Positions 1 through 8,755 of a DNA stretch of 64,000 bases are shown piece by piece. The stretch is from Streptomyces actuosus (lineage in GTDB: Bacteria > Actinomycetota > Actinomycetes > Streptomycetales > Streptomycetaceae): positions 119,039-183,038 of the forward strand of contig NZ_JAFFZS010000016.1 of assembly GCF_016921115.1 (NCBI RefSeq). Direction: 5' to 3'. Made by a program: the position numbers and the translations under genes. The stretch's first letter is position 1; the number at the start of each line of letters is the position of its first letter. A model generated the notes under the pieces. That model worked only from the letters and a program-made list of their open reading frames with translations. It searched no databases and was not told the origin of the DNA.

Positions 1-2
1 AT

Positions 3-320
3 GGCTGGGGTGACACGACGGGGGCCGGCGACTACGCCACCAGTCTGCATGCGGCCCCGGTCCACGTGCTGTCGGATGCGCAGTGCGAGCTGGCGTATCC
101 GGGTGGTGTCGAGGGGACCTTCCGCGCGGAGAGCATGCTGTGTGCGGGCGAGGTGCTGGGTGGCAGGGACGCCTGCCAAGGGGACAGCGGAGGCCCCCTG
201 GTCGCGCAGGGCCGGCTGATCGGCCTGGTGTCGTGGGGGAGCGGCTGCGGGCGGCCGGGCAGTCCCGGTGTCTACACCCGTGTGTCCGACGTGGTGCGGG
301 CGCTGGGCCCGGGAGCCTGA
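3..320 (+). CDS. Trypsin-like serine protease, C-terminal part (5' end outside the window)
   Basis: The open frame enters from the left edge, so only the last ~105 codons are present. It shows the S1 (chymotrypsin/trypsin) C-terminal signatures: a GWG motif at the edge, then CQGDSGGPL holding the catalytic serine, then VSWGSGCGRPGSPGVYTRV, the usual substrate-pocket and disulfide region. The catalytic His and Asp and any signal peptide lie upstream and cannot be checked. Family members are normally secreted and cleave after basic residues. In S. coelicolor a serine protease gene sits between hrdB and the second gyrB, which fits the next large gene here. The protease call is secure; its substrate is unknown. 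Confidence 0.88.
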   Translation, partial: GWGDTTGAGDYATSLHAAPVHVLSDAQCELAYPGGVEGTFRAESMLCAGEVLGGRDACQGDSGGPLVAQGRLIGLVSWGSGCGRPGSPGVYTRVSDVVRALGPGA

Positions 321-353
321 CACGTCAGGGGCTCCTGAGCCGCCGTACGACGC

Positions 354-394
354 GTGCGGGCGGCCGTCCCGCGAAAGGGGACGACCGCCCGTAC
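354..394. terminator. Bidirectional hairpin between convergent genes
   Basis: Arms 354-370 and 378-394 form a 17-bp stem (one G-U pair, one C-A mismatch) around a 7-nt loop. It lies between the convergent protease and DUF7455 genes, so it can serve both. There is no U-tract, which is common in Streptomyces. Confidence 0.6.
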
Positions 395-435
395 ACCGGC
401 CTGTGCCGGAGCTGGCTCGTCGTGGACGCGAGGGA

Positions 436-666
436 TCAGCGCTCTTCGTCGGACGCAGTGCCGGGAGCGGACGTGAGCCGCTCCGTCTCGTCCTGTATCT
501 CGGCGGCGATCTTCTTGAGTTCCGGCTCGAACTTGCGGCCGTGGTGGGCGCAGAAGAGCAGTTCTCCGCCGCTCAGCAGGACGACGCGCAGGTACGCCTG
601 GGCGCCGCAGCGGTCGCATCGATCAGCGGCCGTCAGCGGGCTCGCGGGGGTCAGAACAGTAGTCAC
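436..666 (-). CDS. DUF7455 family small protein
   Basis: A 76-residue protein starting at GTG 666, with a GAAGAGG-type ribosome site just upstream. The sequence has a CDRCGAQAYLRV segment followed by LLFCAHHGRKFEPEL, so a CxxC pair and a CxxH pair could bind zinc in a small ribbon. This is the actinobacterial DUF7455 family, found widely near the primary sigma factor gene. The C-terminus (TERLTSAPGTASDEER) is acidic and probably disordered. Its function is unknown; a nucleic-acid or protein-binding zinc ribbon is inference from the cysteine pattern. It is convergent with the protease. Confidence 0.8.
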   Translation of the reverse strand: MTTVLTPASPLTAADRCDRCGAQAYLRVVLLSGGELLFCAHHGRKFEPELKKIAAEIQDETERLTSAPGTASDEER

Positions 667-1109
667 GTCGCCTCTTCTCTAGCTCGACGAGCTGTCGTAC
701 CAGGGTCAACATCCAACCAGCCCCAAAACGTTCCCGCTCGCGGCTTCTCCTCGAAAGATTCTTCCGAGGAGGCTGGCTGCTGCCGGTTTGGCGGCGAATG
801 TGCCGTATTGCGTGTCTGTCGTGCCTTACGGTTTCGCGCTGTCGGTCATGGTCGGCCCTCCCGGCCGGGTTGCCGGTTCGTTCTTGAGGACGTGCCCGGA
901 GCCTAAATGGTTCATGCCTCCAAGGGAACGTGATGTGCACTTCACCCCATCGAGGGATCGAACACCCATGCGACTCTCGACTAGTCTGTAGGGAGCACGA
1001 GGGTGGCGTTACAACGGCTCTACCAGGCCTCGGTACCCTCTGAGCGGTGACCGAAGCCGTGCCCTTACCCTTCAGGGCCCCATCTGAAATTCAGCGAGGA
1101 GCGAACCGC
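667..1109. other. 443-bp gene-free interval with divergent promoters
   Basis: I see no credible coding sequence here. The interval holds the promoters of the DUF7455 gene (leftward) and parE (rightward). A TTGACC hexamer on the minus strand (704-709) could be a -35 for DUF7455. For parE a weak candidate is TTACAA (1009-1014) with TACCCT (1034-1039), spacing 19. Neither is convincing alone. Confidence 0.35.
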
Positions 1110-3230
1110 GTGACCGCCGAGACGTCCGTGTCGTCCACAGCGCTGCTGGCAGGAGCCGAGCGGGACGGGTCCAACTACACCGCGCGGCACCTTCTCGTCC
1201 TCGAGGGGCTCGAGGCCGTGCGCAAGCGCCCAGGTATGTACATCGGCTCCACCGACAGCCGGGGCCTGATGCACTGTCTGTGGGAGATCATCGACAATTC
1301 CGTGGACGAGGCCCTGGGGGGGTACTGCGACCACATCGAGGTGATCCTGCACGACGACGGGTCGGTCGAGGTCCGGGACAACGGCCGCGGCATCCCGGTC
1401 GACGTCGAGCCCAAGACCGGCCTGTCCGGTGTCGAGGTCGTCATGACCAAGCTGCACGCCGGAGGCAAGTTCGGCGGCGGCTCCTACGCCGCGTCCGGCG
1501 GTCTGCACGGCGTCGGCGCCTCTGTCGTCAACGCCCTGTCCGCCCGGCTCGACGTCGAGGTCGACCGCGCGGGCAACACCCACGCGATCAGCTTCCGGCG
1601 CGGCGTCCCCGGCGCGTTCGCCGCCGACGGCCCGGACGCCCGGTTCGAGACCAAGGGACTGCGCCGGGGGAAGAAGATCCCCAAGACCCGGACCGGCACG
1701 CGCGTGCGCTACTGGGCCGACCGCCAGATCTTCCTCAAGGACGCCAAGCTCTCCCTGGAGACGCTGCACCAGCGCGCCCGCCAGACGGCCTTCCTGGTCC
1801 CGGGACTGACCATCGTCGTCCGGGACGAGTTCGGCCTCGGCGAGGGCGGAAGCAAAGGTGAGGAGTCCTTCCGCTTCGATGGCGGCATCAGCGAGTTCTG
1901 TGAGTACCTGGCGCGTGACAGGGCCGTCTGCGACATCCTCCGTTTCACCGGGCAGGGCACCTTCAAGGAGACGGTCCCGGTCCTCGACGAGCACGGCCAG
2001 ATGACTCCGACCGAGGTCACGCGCGAACTCGGCGTCGACGTCGCCCTGCGCTGGGGCACCGGCTACGACACCACGCTCCGGTCGTTCGTCAACATCATCG
2101 CCACTCCCAAGGGCGGCACCCACGTCGCCGGCTTCGAGCAGGCCGTCGCCAAGACGCTCAACGAGGTGCTGCGCGCCAAGAAGCTGCTGCGCGTCGCCGA
2201 GGACGACATCGTCAAGGACGACGCCCTGGAGGGGCTCACCGCCGTCGTGACCGTACGGCTGGCCGAGCCGCAGTTCGAGGGGCAGACCAAGGAGGTCCTC
2301 GGCACCTCCGCGGCCCGCCGCATCGTGAACAACGTGGTCTCCAAGGAGCTCAAGGGGTTCCTGACCTCCACCAAGCGCGACGCCGCCGCCCAGGCCCGGG
2401 CGATCCTGGAGAAGGCCGTCGCGGCCGCCCGCACCCGCATCGCCGCCCGTCAGCACAAGGACGCGCAGCGCCGCAAGACGGCTCTGGAGTCCTCCTCGCT
2501 CCCCGCCAAGCTGGCCGACTGCCGCAGCGACGACGTGGAGCGCAGCGAGCTGTTCATCGTCGAGGGCGACTCCGCGCTCGGCACGGCGAAGCTCGCCCGG
2601 AACTCCGAGTTCCAGGCGCTGCTGCCGATTCGCGGCAAGATCCTCAACGTCCAGAAGTCGTCCGTCACGGACATGCTCAAGAACGCCGAGTGCGGTGCGA
2701 TCATCCAGGTCATAGGGGCCGGCTCGGGCCGCACCTTCGACCTGGACGCAGCCCGCTACGGCAAGATCATCATGATGACCGACGCCGACGTGGACGGCTC
2801 CCACATCCGCTGTCTGCTGCTCACGCTGTTCCAGCGCTACATGCGGCCCATGGTCGAGGCCGGCCGTGTCTTCGCCGCGGTGCCCCCGCTGCACCGCATC
2901 GAACTGGTCCAGCCGAAGAAGGGCATGGACAAGTACGTGTACACCTACTCGGACCGCGAGCTGCGCGACAAGCTCATGGAGTTCCAGAGCAAGGGCATCC
3001 GCCACAAGGACTCCATCCAGCGCTACAAGGGTCTCGGCGAGATGGACGCCGACCAGCTGGCCGAGACCACGATGGACCCCCGCCACCGCACCCTGCGCCG
3101 CATCAACCTGTCCGACCTGGAGGCCGCCGAGCAGGTCTTCGACCTGCTCATGGGCAACGACGTGGCGCCGCGCAAGGAGTTCATCTCCGGATCCGCGGCG
3201 ACGCTGGACCGCTCCCGCATCGACGCCTGA
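1110..3230 (+). CDS. parE: DNA topoisomerase IV subunit B (ParE/GyrB2)
   Basis: ATPase subunit of a type IIA topoisomerase; with ParC it decatenates daughter chromosomes. The GTG at 1110 is chosen because GAGGAG (1096-1101) precedes it; this gives 706 residues, while an upstream in-frame start lacks a ribosome site. Seen: the GHKL ATPase motifs EIIDNSVDEALGG, DNGRGIPVD and GGLHGVGASVVNALS in the N-terminal 170 residues, a transducer domain, then the TOPRIM motifs EGDSALG and MTDADVDGSHIR and the C-terminal YKGLGEMDADQL. The TOPRIM loop reads EGDSALG where most bacteria have EGDSAGG. Assignment to topoisomerase IV rather than gyrase rests on the matching ParC at 15988-18441 and on synteny with S. 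coelicolor gyrB2. A strong terminator follows. Confidence 0.93.
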   Translation: MTAETSVSSTALLAGAERDGSNYTARHLLVLEGLEAVRKRPGMYIGSTDSRGLMHCLWEIIDNSVDEALGGYCDHIEVILHDDGSVEVRDNGRGIPVDVEPKTGLSGVEVVMTKLHAGGKFGGGSYAASGGLHGVGASVVNALSARLDVEVDRAGNTHAISFRRGVPGAFAADGPDARFETKGLRRGKKIPKTRTGTRVRYWADRQIFLKDAKLSLETLHQRARQTAFLVPGLTIVVRDEFGLGEGGSKGEESFRFDGGISEFCEYLARDRAVCDILRFTGQGTFKETVPVLDEHGQMTPTEVTRELGVDVALRWGTGYDTTLRSFVNIIATPKGGTHVAGFEQAVAKTLNEVLRAKKLLRVAEDDIVKDDALEGLTAVVTVRLAEPQFEGQTKEVLGTSAARRIVNNVVSKELKGFLTSTKRDAAAQARAILEKAVAAARTRIAARQHKDAQRRKTALESSSLPAKLADCRSDDVERSELFIVEGDSALGTAKLARNSEFQALLPIRGKILNVQKSSVTDMLKNAECGAIIQVIGAGSGRTFDLDAARYGKIIMMTDADVDGSHIRCLLLTLFQRYMRPMVEAGRVFAAVPPLHRIELVQPKKGMDKYVYTYSDRELRDKLMEFQSKGIRHKDSIQRYKGLGEMDADQLAETTMDPRHRTLRRINLSDLEAAEQVFDLLMGNDVAPRKEFISGSAATLDRSRIDA

Positions 3231-3271
3231 CCACGGCGGCCGGACACGGCGCCCACCCCGGTCGCCCACAC

Positions 3272-3315
3272 CCGAGCACCGGTGCCCGGCCACGGCGCCG
3301 GGCACCGGTGCTCGG
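3272..3315 (+). terminator. Strong hairpin after parE
   Basis: Perfect 19-bp inverted repeat (arms 3272-3290 and 3297-3315, arm core GAGCACCGGTGCCCGGC) with a 6-nt loop, 41 bp after the parE stop. No U-run. Confidence 0.8.
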
Positions 3316-3480
3316 CCGGCGGAGGTGTTGTCCGGACCGCGTCGCCCCGCCCCGGGCCGGCCCCGGTGCGGTCGACGGCCCGGCGCCAGGCGCACCCACC
3401 CGGCGCCCGGGACGTGCCGGACGTCCCCGGCCCCTCCGGCTCGGGCCACCTCGCCCGGGGCCGTGTCCACCCTCGGGCGG

Positions 3481-3633
3481 AGACCGAGCACCCCGGAGAT
3501 CGCCCGCAGGCTGCAGGTCTCCGCCGTCACGGTGAAGACGCACATCGACACCCTGTCCGCCGGGGCGGGAATCAAGGACCCTGCCCGGGCGATGCTTTGC
3601 GCGTACGCGAAGGGGCCGTCGAGACTTGGGTGA
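3481..3633 (+). pseudogene. Relic of a LuxR/NarL-type helix-turn-helix
   Basis: In one frame the last 50 codons before TGA at 3631-3633 read like the C-terminal HTH of a NarL/LuxR response regulator: TPEIARRLQVSAVTVKTHID followed by GIKDPARAMLCAYAKG. The recognition-helix pattern (S..TVKTH) and the trailing A.....AYA.G are typical. Everything upstream in this frame is compositionally biased and unlike a receiver domain, and the usual LTxRExEVL motif before the HTH is absent. I read this as a truncated, non-functional gene end. The family call is fairly safe; what removed the rest is unknown. Confidence 0.65.
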
Positions 3634-3706
3634 GCTGAGTCACCTGATGGGGTGAAGAGCGCGGAGAGAAGAGTCAGGGATCTTCCCGTTCTGTCCATCC
3701 TTGGGC

Positions 3707-4252
3707 ATGCAGTCAAGCAACGGTCGTCCGCGCGGGGGCGGTACCGAGAATCCCGCCGACAGCCAGGAACGCCACACTCCGTCCGCCTTCGGAGCCCCCG
3801 AGGGCACACGGTACGACGACCCGTGGTACGACGCCCTCGCCTCCGGGTGGGGCGAGTCGGCCGGGGACGTCACAGTCGCCGCGGTCCCGCCCGCGCGCCC
3901 GGTGCCGGACGAGGTCGCCACGGCCGACGTCTACCTCTCGGTGCAGCGCAGCGCGGCCTTCCAAGAAGTGCGCAGCCGGTACCGGAGGTTCGTGATCCCG
4001 GCGGTCGCCGGCTTCTTGACCTGGTACTTCGGGTACGTCGTGGCCGCGACGACCGCGCCCGGGATCATGGCGCGCCGGGTGGTCGGCGCGGTGAACGTGG
4101 CGATGCTCGCCGGACTCGGACAGTTCCTCAGCACCTTCCTGCTCACCTGGGCCTACGTCCGCCACGCCCGGCTGCGCCGGGACCGGGCCGCCCTGGAACT
4201 GCGCTGGGACACCCAGGAACTGGCCCGCGGCGCCCGAGGCGGTGTGTCGTGA
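3707..4252 (+). CDS. DUF485 family membrane protein
   Basis: A 181-residue protein if ATG 3707 is used; TTG 3701 is an alternative and neither has a clear ribosome site. A hydrophilic N-terminal ~75 residues precedes SAAFQEVRSRYRRFVIPAVA and two membrane segments (about residues 95-115 and 135-155) with a FLTWYFGYV motif, the pattern of DUF485. DUF485 proteins are almost always encoded immediately before acetate/solute:sodium symporters, as here. The stop overlaps the symporter start by 4 bp (GTGA at 4249-4252), so translation is probably coupled. The N-terminal extension is longer than in enterobacterial YjcH. A role assisting the transporter is inference from linkage. Confidence 0.85.
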   Translation: MQSSNGRPRGGGTENPADSQERHTPSAFGAPEGTRYDDPWYDALASGWGESAGDVTVAAVPPARPVPDEVATADVYLSVQRSAAFQEVRSRYRRFVIPAVAGFLTWYFGYVVAATTAPGIMARRVVGAVNVAMLAGLGQFLSTFLLTWAYVRHARLRRDRAALELRWDTQELARGARGGVS

Positions 4253-5841
4253 CGGGAAACCACCAGTCCCTGGCCCTGCTGCTGTTCAGCGCCTTCGTGG
4301 CCGTCACCCTGGGGATCACGACCTGGGTGAGCCGCAACCGGCGCGGCTCGGCCGAGGAGTTCTACGCGGGCGGGCGGCTCTTCTCGCCCATGGAGAATGG
4401 ATTTGCCATCGCCGGCGACTACATGTCGGCCGCCTCCTTCCTCGGCATCTCCGGGCTCATCGCCCTGTACGGCTACGACGGTCTGCTGTACTCCGTGGGC
4501 TTCCTCGTGGCGTGGCTCGTGGTGCTGTTCCTCGTCGCCGAACTCGTGCGCAACTGCGGCCGGTTCACGCTCGCCGACGTGGTCGCGGCCCGGATGCGCG
4601 AGCGGCCGGTGCGGATCGCGGCGGGAACCTCCTCGGTCACGGTGTCCGTTCTCTACCTGGTGGCGCAGATGGTGGGCGCCGGCAGCCTGGTCGCCCTGCT
4701 CCTCGGACGCACGGGCGAGGCGGCGCAGGCCTGGACCGTCATCGGCGTCGGCGCGCTCATGGTCGTCTACGTGTCGTTGGGCGGGATGCGGGCCACCACA
4801 TGGATCCAGATCGTCAAGGCGGTCCTGCTGCTCGGCGGCACCGTCGCCCTGACCGTGCTGGTCCTGGTGCGCTTCCACGGCGACTTCGACCGGCTCCTCC
4901 TGGCCGCGGCCGACCGCAGCGGCCACGGCGCCGCGTTCCTGGCGCCGGGGCTGAAGTACGGCGGGGACTGGACCGCGCGGTTCGACTTCATCAGCCTGGG
5001 ACTCGCCCTGGTACTGGGCACCGCGGGGCTGCCGCACATCCTGTCCCGCTTCTACACCGTGCCGACCGCGCGGGCCGCCCGGCGCTCGGTGGTCTGGTCG
5101 ATCGGGCTCATCGGCGGCTTCTACCTGATGACGATCGTGCTCGGTTTCGGCGCTGCCGCCATCGTCGGGCCGGACACGGTACGGCAGTCGAACGCGGCCG
5201 GGAACACGGCGGTTCCACTGCTGGCCCTCGATCTCGGCGGCGGTGCGAACTCCACCGGTGGAACCGTCCTGTTCGCCGTGGTCGCCGCCGTCGCCTTCGC
5301 CACGATCCTCGCGGTGGTCGCCGGCATCACCCTCGCCTCCTCCGCGTCCGTGGCGCACGACCTGTACGCCTCGCTGCGGCGCCGCCGCCGCACACCGCGC
5401 AGCGAGGTGGCCGTGGCCCGGGTCGCCGCGATCGGCATCGGTGTCGTCGCGATCGCGCTCGGCCTGCTCGCGCGCGACCTCAACGTCGCCTTCCTCGTGG
5501 GCCTCGCCTTCGCCGTGGCGGCCTCCGCCAACCTGCCCGTGCTGCTCTACTCGCTGTTCTGGCGCGGCTTCACCACCCGGGGCGCCGTGTGGGCCGTGTA
5601 CGGCGGGCTGGTGCCGGCGCTCCTGCTCGTCGCCCTGTCACCGGTGGTGTCCGGCAGCCCGGAATCCCTGTTCCCGGGTGTCGACTTCCAGTACTTCCCC
5701 CTGCGCAACCCCGGCCTGCTCTCCATCCCCCTCGGCTTCCTCGCGGGCTGGCTCGGCACGGTCACCTCCGCCGAGATCCCCGACGAGGCCAAACACGCGG
5801 AGACGGAGGTCCGCTCGCTGACGGGCGCGGGGGCCGTCTGA
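4249..5841 (+). CDS. Sodium:solute symporter, acetate-permease (ActP) type
   Basis: A 530-residue polytopic membrane protein with about 13 hydrophobic segments. Family hallmarks of the sodium:solute symporters are visible: the first-helix region ending TTWVSRNRRGSAEEFYAGGR, MENGFAIAGDYMSAASFLGISG, and the GTAGLPHILSRFYTVPTARAA stretch. These match the ActP/YjcG branch that imports acetate and other short carboxylates. The start GTG 4249 overlaps the DUF485 stop. A CitA-like two-component system lies just downstream in the opposite orientation and may control it in response to carboxylates; that link is inference. Exact substrate is not determinable from sequence. Confidence 0.88.
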   Translation: MTGNHQSLALLLFSAFVAVTLGITTWVSRNRRGSAEEFYAGGRLFSPMENGFAIAGDYMSAASFLGISGLIALYGYDGLLYSVGFLVAWLVVLFLVAELVRNCGRFTLADVVAARMRERPVRIAAGTSSVTVSVLYLVAQMVGAGSLVALLLGRTGEAAQAWTVIGVGALMVVYVSLGGMRATTWIQIVKAVLLLGGTVALTVLVLVRFHGDFDRLLLAAADRSGHGAAFLAPGLKYGGDWTARFDFISLGLALVLGTAGLPHILSRFYTVPTARAARRSVVWSIGLIGGFYLMTIVLGFGAAAIVGPDTVRQSNAAGNTAVPLLALDLGGGANSTGGTVLFAVVAAVAFATILAVVAGITLASSASVAHDLYASLRRRRRTPRSEVAVARVAAIGIGVVAIALGLLARDLNVAFLVGLAFAVAASANLPVLLYSLFWRGFTTRGAVWAVYGGLVPALLLVALSPVVSGSPESLFPGVDFQYFPLRNPGLLSIPLGFLAGWLGTVTSAEIPDEAKHAETEVRSLTGAGAV

Positions 5842-5950
5842 GACGCCGCCGCGCACGGCAACCTGGCCACCCGCAAGGCGCCGCGTCCGGCACCGTCGTG
5901 CACGGTGCCGCGGCACCTGCGGGAGCCCGGTCCCCCGACCGCCAGGGGCG

Positions 5951-6261
5951 TACGGCCACAAGGACACCCTCCAGCAGCTGGCCAGTGCATTCGTCAAGAC
6001 ACTCAACCGGATGTCCACCCACAGCGCCACAGAGTCCGCCAGCGAGATGCCCGCCGACCAATCCCAGGGGCGACAAGGCGCTCTACGCGGAGGCCGTCAA
6101 GAACAACCTGCCGATGTTCGCCGGGGACGGTGTCATGCCCGAGGACGGTCCCGAGACCGTCGAGAAGGTCCACCTCGGCGTTCGACCCCACCGTCAGGAA
6201 TGCCGAGGTGGACCTGAGGCGGACGGACACGACCGAGTCCGTCGAGAAGGCGGCCGGCTGA
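5951..6261 (+). pseudogene. Frameshifted 3' remnant of an ABC (NitT/TauT-type) substrate-binding protein
   Basis: Three consecutive reading frames together give a continuous protein end. Segment 1 (frame of 5951) reads YGHKDTLQQLASAFVKTLN and continues to SEMPADQSQG near 6070. Segment 2, shifted by one extra base, reads DKALYAEAVKNNLPMFAGDG to about 6180. Segment 3, shifted again, reads FDPTVRNAEVDLRRTDTTES to the stop at 6261. This matches the C-terminal region of periplasmic binding proteins of nitrate/sulfonate/taurine-type ABC importers. Two single-base frameshifts and loss of the N-terminal two-thirds make it non-functional. No permease or ATPase partner is nearby. Confidence 0.72.
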
Positions 6262-6277
6262 CCCGCCGGCCGTGCCC

Positions 6278-6955
6278 TCAGTGGCGGGTCGCCCACACGT
6301 AACGGTGTTCCGGGCGGCCCGCGTCGCCGTATCTGAGGGTCAGCTCGACCTGCCCCGTGCGCTCCAGGAGCTTCAGATAGCGCTGCGCGGTCTGCCGGCT
6401 CACGCCGGTCCGTTCGGCCACCTCGTGGGCGGACAGCGAGCCGTCGGCGCCCCTCAGGCACCGGCGCACGAGGTCGGCGGTGGCCGGGGAGTGCCCCTTC
6501 GGCAGCGTCGGCTCCGACGGCGCGGACAGTGCGCCGAAGAAGCGGTCGACGTCGGCCTGCTCCGCCTCTCCGCCGGCGTCCAGGGCGCGGCGCAGCTGCG
6601 CGTACGACTCCAGTTTCGCGCGCAGCCGGGGCCAGGTGAACGGCTTCACCAGGTACTGCAGGGCCCCCTGCCGCATAGCTGCCTGCACCACGGCGACGTC
6701 CCGTGCCGCCGTCACCATGATCACGTCCGTACCGTGGTCGCGTCGGCGCATCTCGCGGACGACCTCCAGGCCGGTCCCGTCCGGCAGGTAGTGGTCCATC
6801 AGCACCAGGTCCGGACGGACCAGCTCCGTCAGGCGCAGCGCCTCGGCCGCGCAGTGCGCCCGACCGGCGACGCGGAAGCCCGGCACCCTCTCCACGTACG
6901 CGGCGTTGACCTGGGCCACCCTGATGTCGTCGTCCACGACCAGGACCTCGATCAC
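6278..6955 (-). CDS. Response regulator, CitB/DcuR type
   Basis: A 225-residue regulator. Receiver domain residues 1-120: VLVVDDD acid cluster, phospho-acceptor Asp54 in LVLMDHYLPDG, conserved Lys in YLVKPF. The C-terminal ~70 residues carry a helix-turn-helix (LSAHEVAERTGVSRQTAQRY) ending with the GRPEHRYVW motif of the CitB/DcuR group. The GTG start at 6955 overlaps the kinase stop by 4 bp (6952-6955), so the pair is translationally coupled. Such regulators usually switch on carboxylate uptake genes; the divergent-facing symporter at 4249-5841 is the obvious nearby candidate, by inference. Confidence 0.9.
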   Translation of the reverse strand: MIEVLVVDDDIRVAQVNAAYVERVPGFRVAGRAHCAAEALRLTELVRPDLVLMDHYLPDGTGLEVVREMRRRDHGTDVIMVTAARDVAVVQAAMRQGALQYLVKPFTWPRLRAKLESYAQLRRALDAGGEAEQADVDRFFGALSAPSEPTLPKGHSPATADLVRRCLRGADGSLSAHEVAERTGVSRQTAQRYLKLLERTGQVELTLRYGDAGRPEHRYVWATRH

Positions 6956-8625
6956 CGTGCCCCCTCCTCGGCAACCGCACCCAGGGACGCGGCCGGAGCG
7001 GGATCGGGGCCCGGCTCGGCCAGAGCCTCGGGCAGGACGACGGTGAACCGCGCGCCCCCGCCGTCCGCCTCGACCACGGTCGCCCTGCCGCCCTGCCGCT
7101 CGGCCAGCCGCCGCACCAGCGACAGTCCGATGCCGCGTTTGCCGTGGGCCGGAGGCCTCTTCGTGGACCATCCCTCGGTGAAGACCAGCTCCCGCTGCTC
7201 CGCGGGGATCCCCGGCCCCGTGTCGCGCACCGTCAGCACGACCGTACGGCCCTCGGCCCGCAACTCGATCTCCACGCGCGCGTGCCGGGTGCCCGCCACG
7301 GCGTCGAGCGCGTTGTCGACCAGGTTGCCGACCACGGTGACCAGCCCCCGGGGATCGACCAGCCGGTCGGGCAGTTGTGTGCGGTCGCAGATCCGCAGAG
7401 CGGCCCCACGCTCGGCCGCGACGGTCGCCTTGCCCACCAGCAGGGCGGCCAGCAGCGGGTCCTGGATCTTCTCGGTGACCTGTTCCGCGGTGGTCCGGTG
7501 GTCGCCGACCACCTCGCCGACGAACGCCACGGCGTCGTCGTACATCTCCAGTTCGAGCAGCCCGAGCAGGGTGTGCATGCGGTTGGCGTGCTCGTGGTCC
7601 TGGGCGCGCAGGGCGTCGATCAGGCCGTGCGTGGAGTCCAGCTCCCGCGCGAGCTCCTCCAACTCGGTACGGTCGCGCAGGGTGGCGACGGCGCCGCCGT
7701 CCCCGGTGGGCATCCGGTTGGCCACCAGGACGCGCTGCCCGCGCACCGTGAGCAGATCGGTTCCCGTGACCCGGCCGGCCAGCACGTCCGCCGTACGGCC
7801 CTTGCCCAGCGCGTCGTCGGGCGACCGTCCGACCGTCTCCTCGCCGACGCCCAGCAGGCGCTGTGCCTCGTCGTTGAGGAGGCGGACGCGGCCGGAGCGG
7901 TCCAGGGCCACCACGCCCTCGCGGATGCCGTGCAGCATCGCCTCACGCTCGGCGAGCAGCGCCGAGATGTCCGAGAAGGCCAGATCCCGCGTCTGTCGCT
8001 GAACCCGCCGAGAGACGAGCCAGGCGGCCAGCGCGCCGACGGCCAGGGCCCCACCGGCCAGCGCGAGCAGACCCGGGATCGCACTGATCAGGCGCGCCCT
8101 GACGCTGTCGTAGGCGATGCCCACCGAGACGGCCCCGACGATGCGTCCCTCGGCGTCGCGCAACGGCACCTTGCCGCGGGCCGAACGTCCGAGGGTGCCC
8201 TCGTCGATCCCCACGACTTCCTTGCCGCCCAGGGCCTGGCTGGGATCGGTCGACACATGGCCGCCGATCCGCGCCGGGTCGGTGTGCGACCAGCGCGTGC
8301 CGTCGAGGTTCATGATCACGACGTACTCGGCGCCCGTGGCGAGCCGGATCCGCTCCGCCTGCTGCTGCACGGGTCCGTCGGGGCGGGGTGCCGTGCGCTG
8401 GAGGTCCGTCGCGATCTGCGGCTGCTGCGCGGTGGTCTGCGCGATGGCGAGCGCCCGGTGCATGGCCTGGTCGTCCAGCTGGTGGCTGAGCGGAGCCAGG
8501 AACAGGCCGGCGGCCAGGACGGCGACTCCCGCGGCGATGGCCACCTGCATCAGCAGCACCTGGGAGAACACGCGTCGCGGCAGGCCCAGGCGCAGGCGGC
8601 GTGGGGGAGTCGGACTCATGCCCAA
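6952..8625 (-). CDS. Sensor histidine kinase, CitA/DcuS type
   Basis: A 557-residue membrane kinase (start ATG 8625, or ATG 8619). First membrane helix about residues 22-46, an extracytoplasmic PAS-like sensor of ~130 residues, second helix about 180-205, a cytoplasmic PAS region, then the SPOB-like dimerisation segment with the phosphorylated His in DHEHANRMHTLLGLLEL. The ATPase shows the N box GNLVDNALDAV, DTGPGIP and RGIGLSLVRRLAERQGG. This arrangement is that of citrate/fumarate sensors. The sensor contains IGGHVSTDPSQALGGKE, reminiscent of the ligand loop of DcuS-type PAS domains. The ligand cannot be named from sequence alone. Confidence 0.9.
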   Translation of the reverse strand: MGMSPTPPRRLRLGLPRRVFSQVLLMQVAIAAGVAVLAAGLFLAPLSHQLDDQAMHRALAIAQTTAQQPQIATDLQRTAPRPDGPVQQQAERIRLATGAEYVVIMNLDGTRWSHTDPARIGGHVSTDPSQALGGKEVVGIDEGTLGRSARGKVPLRDAEGRIVGAVSVGIAYDSVRARLISAIPGLLALAGGALAVGALAAWLVSRRVQRQTRDLAFSDISALLAEREAMLHGIREGVVALDRSGRVRLLNDEAQRLLGVGEETVGRSPDDALGKGRTADVLAGRVTGTDLLTVRGQRVLVANRMPTGDGGAVATLRDRTELEELARELDSTHGLIDALRAQDHEHANRMHTLLGLLELEMYDDAVAFVGEVVGDHRTTAEQVTEKIQDPLLAALLVGKATVAAERGAALRICDRTQLPDRLVDPRGLVTVVGNLVDNALDAVAGTRHARVEIELRAEGRTVVLTVRDTGPGIPAEQRELVFTEGWSTKRPPAHGKRGIGLSLVRRLAERQGGRATVVEADGGGARFTVVLPEALAEPGPDPAPAASLGAVAEEGAR

Positions 8626-8755
8626 GACGGTACGCGGGGGTCCGTTTCCAGCCGAAGGGGTGCGGCCAGGATCACCGGGTCGACTTGATCAACATGGACG
8701 CGGCAGTCCGGACCGTGTGGCGGGCCGACCGATCGGCAGGTGGTACCTGATCCGG

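Noticed and set aside
1065..3809. 914-codon minus-strand frame opposite parE
   Set aside because: Complement of a gene with complete topoisomerase motifs.
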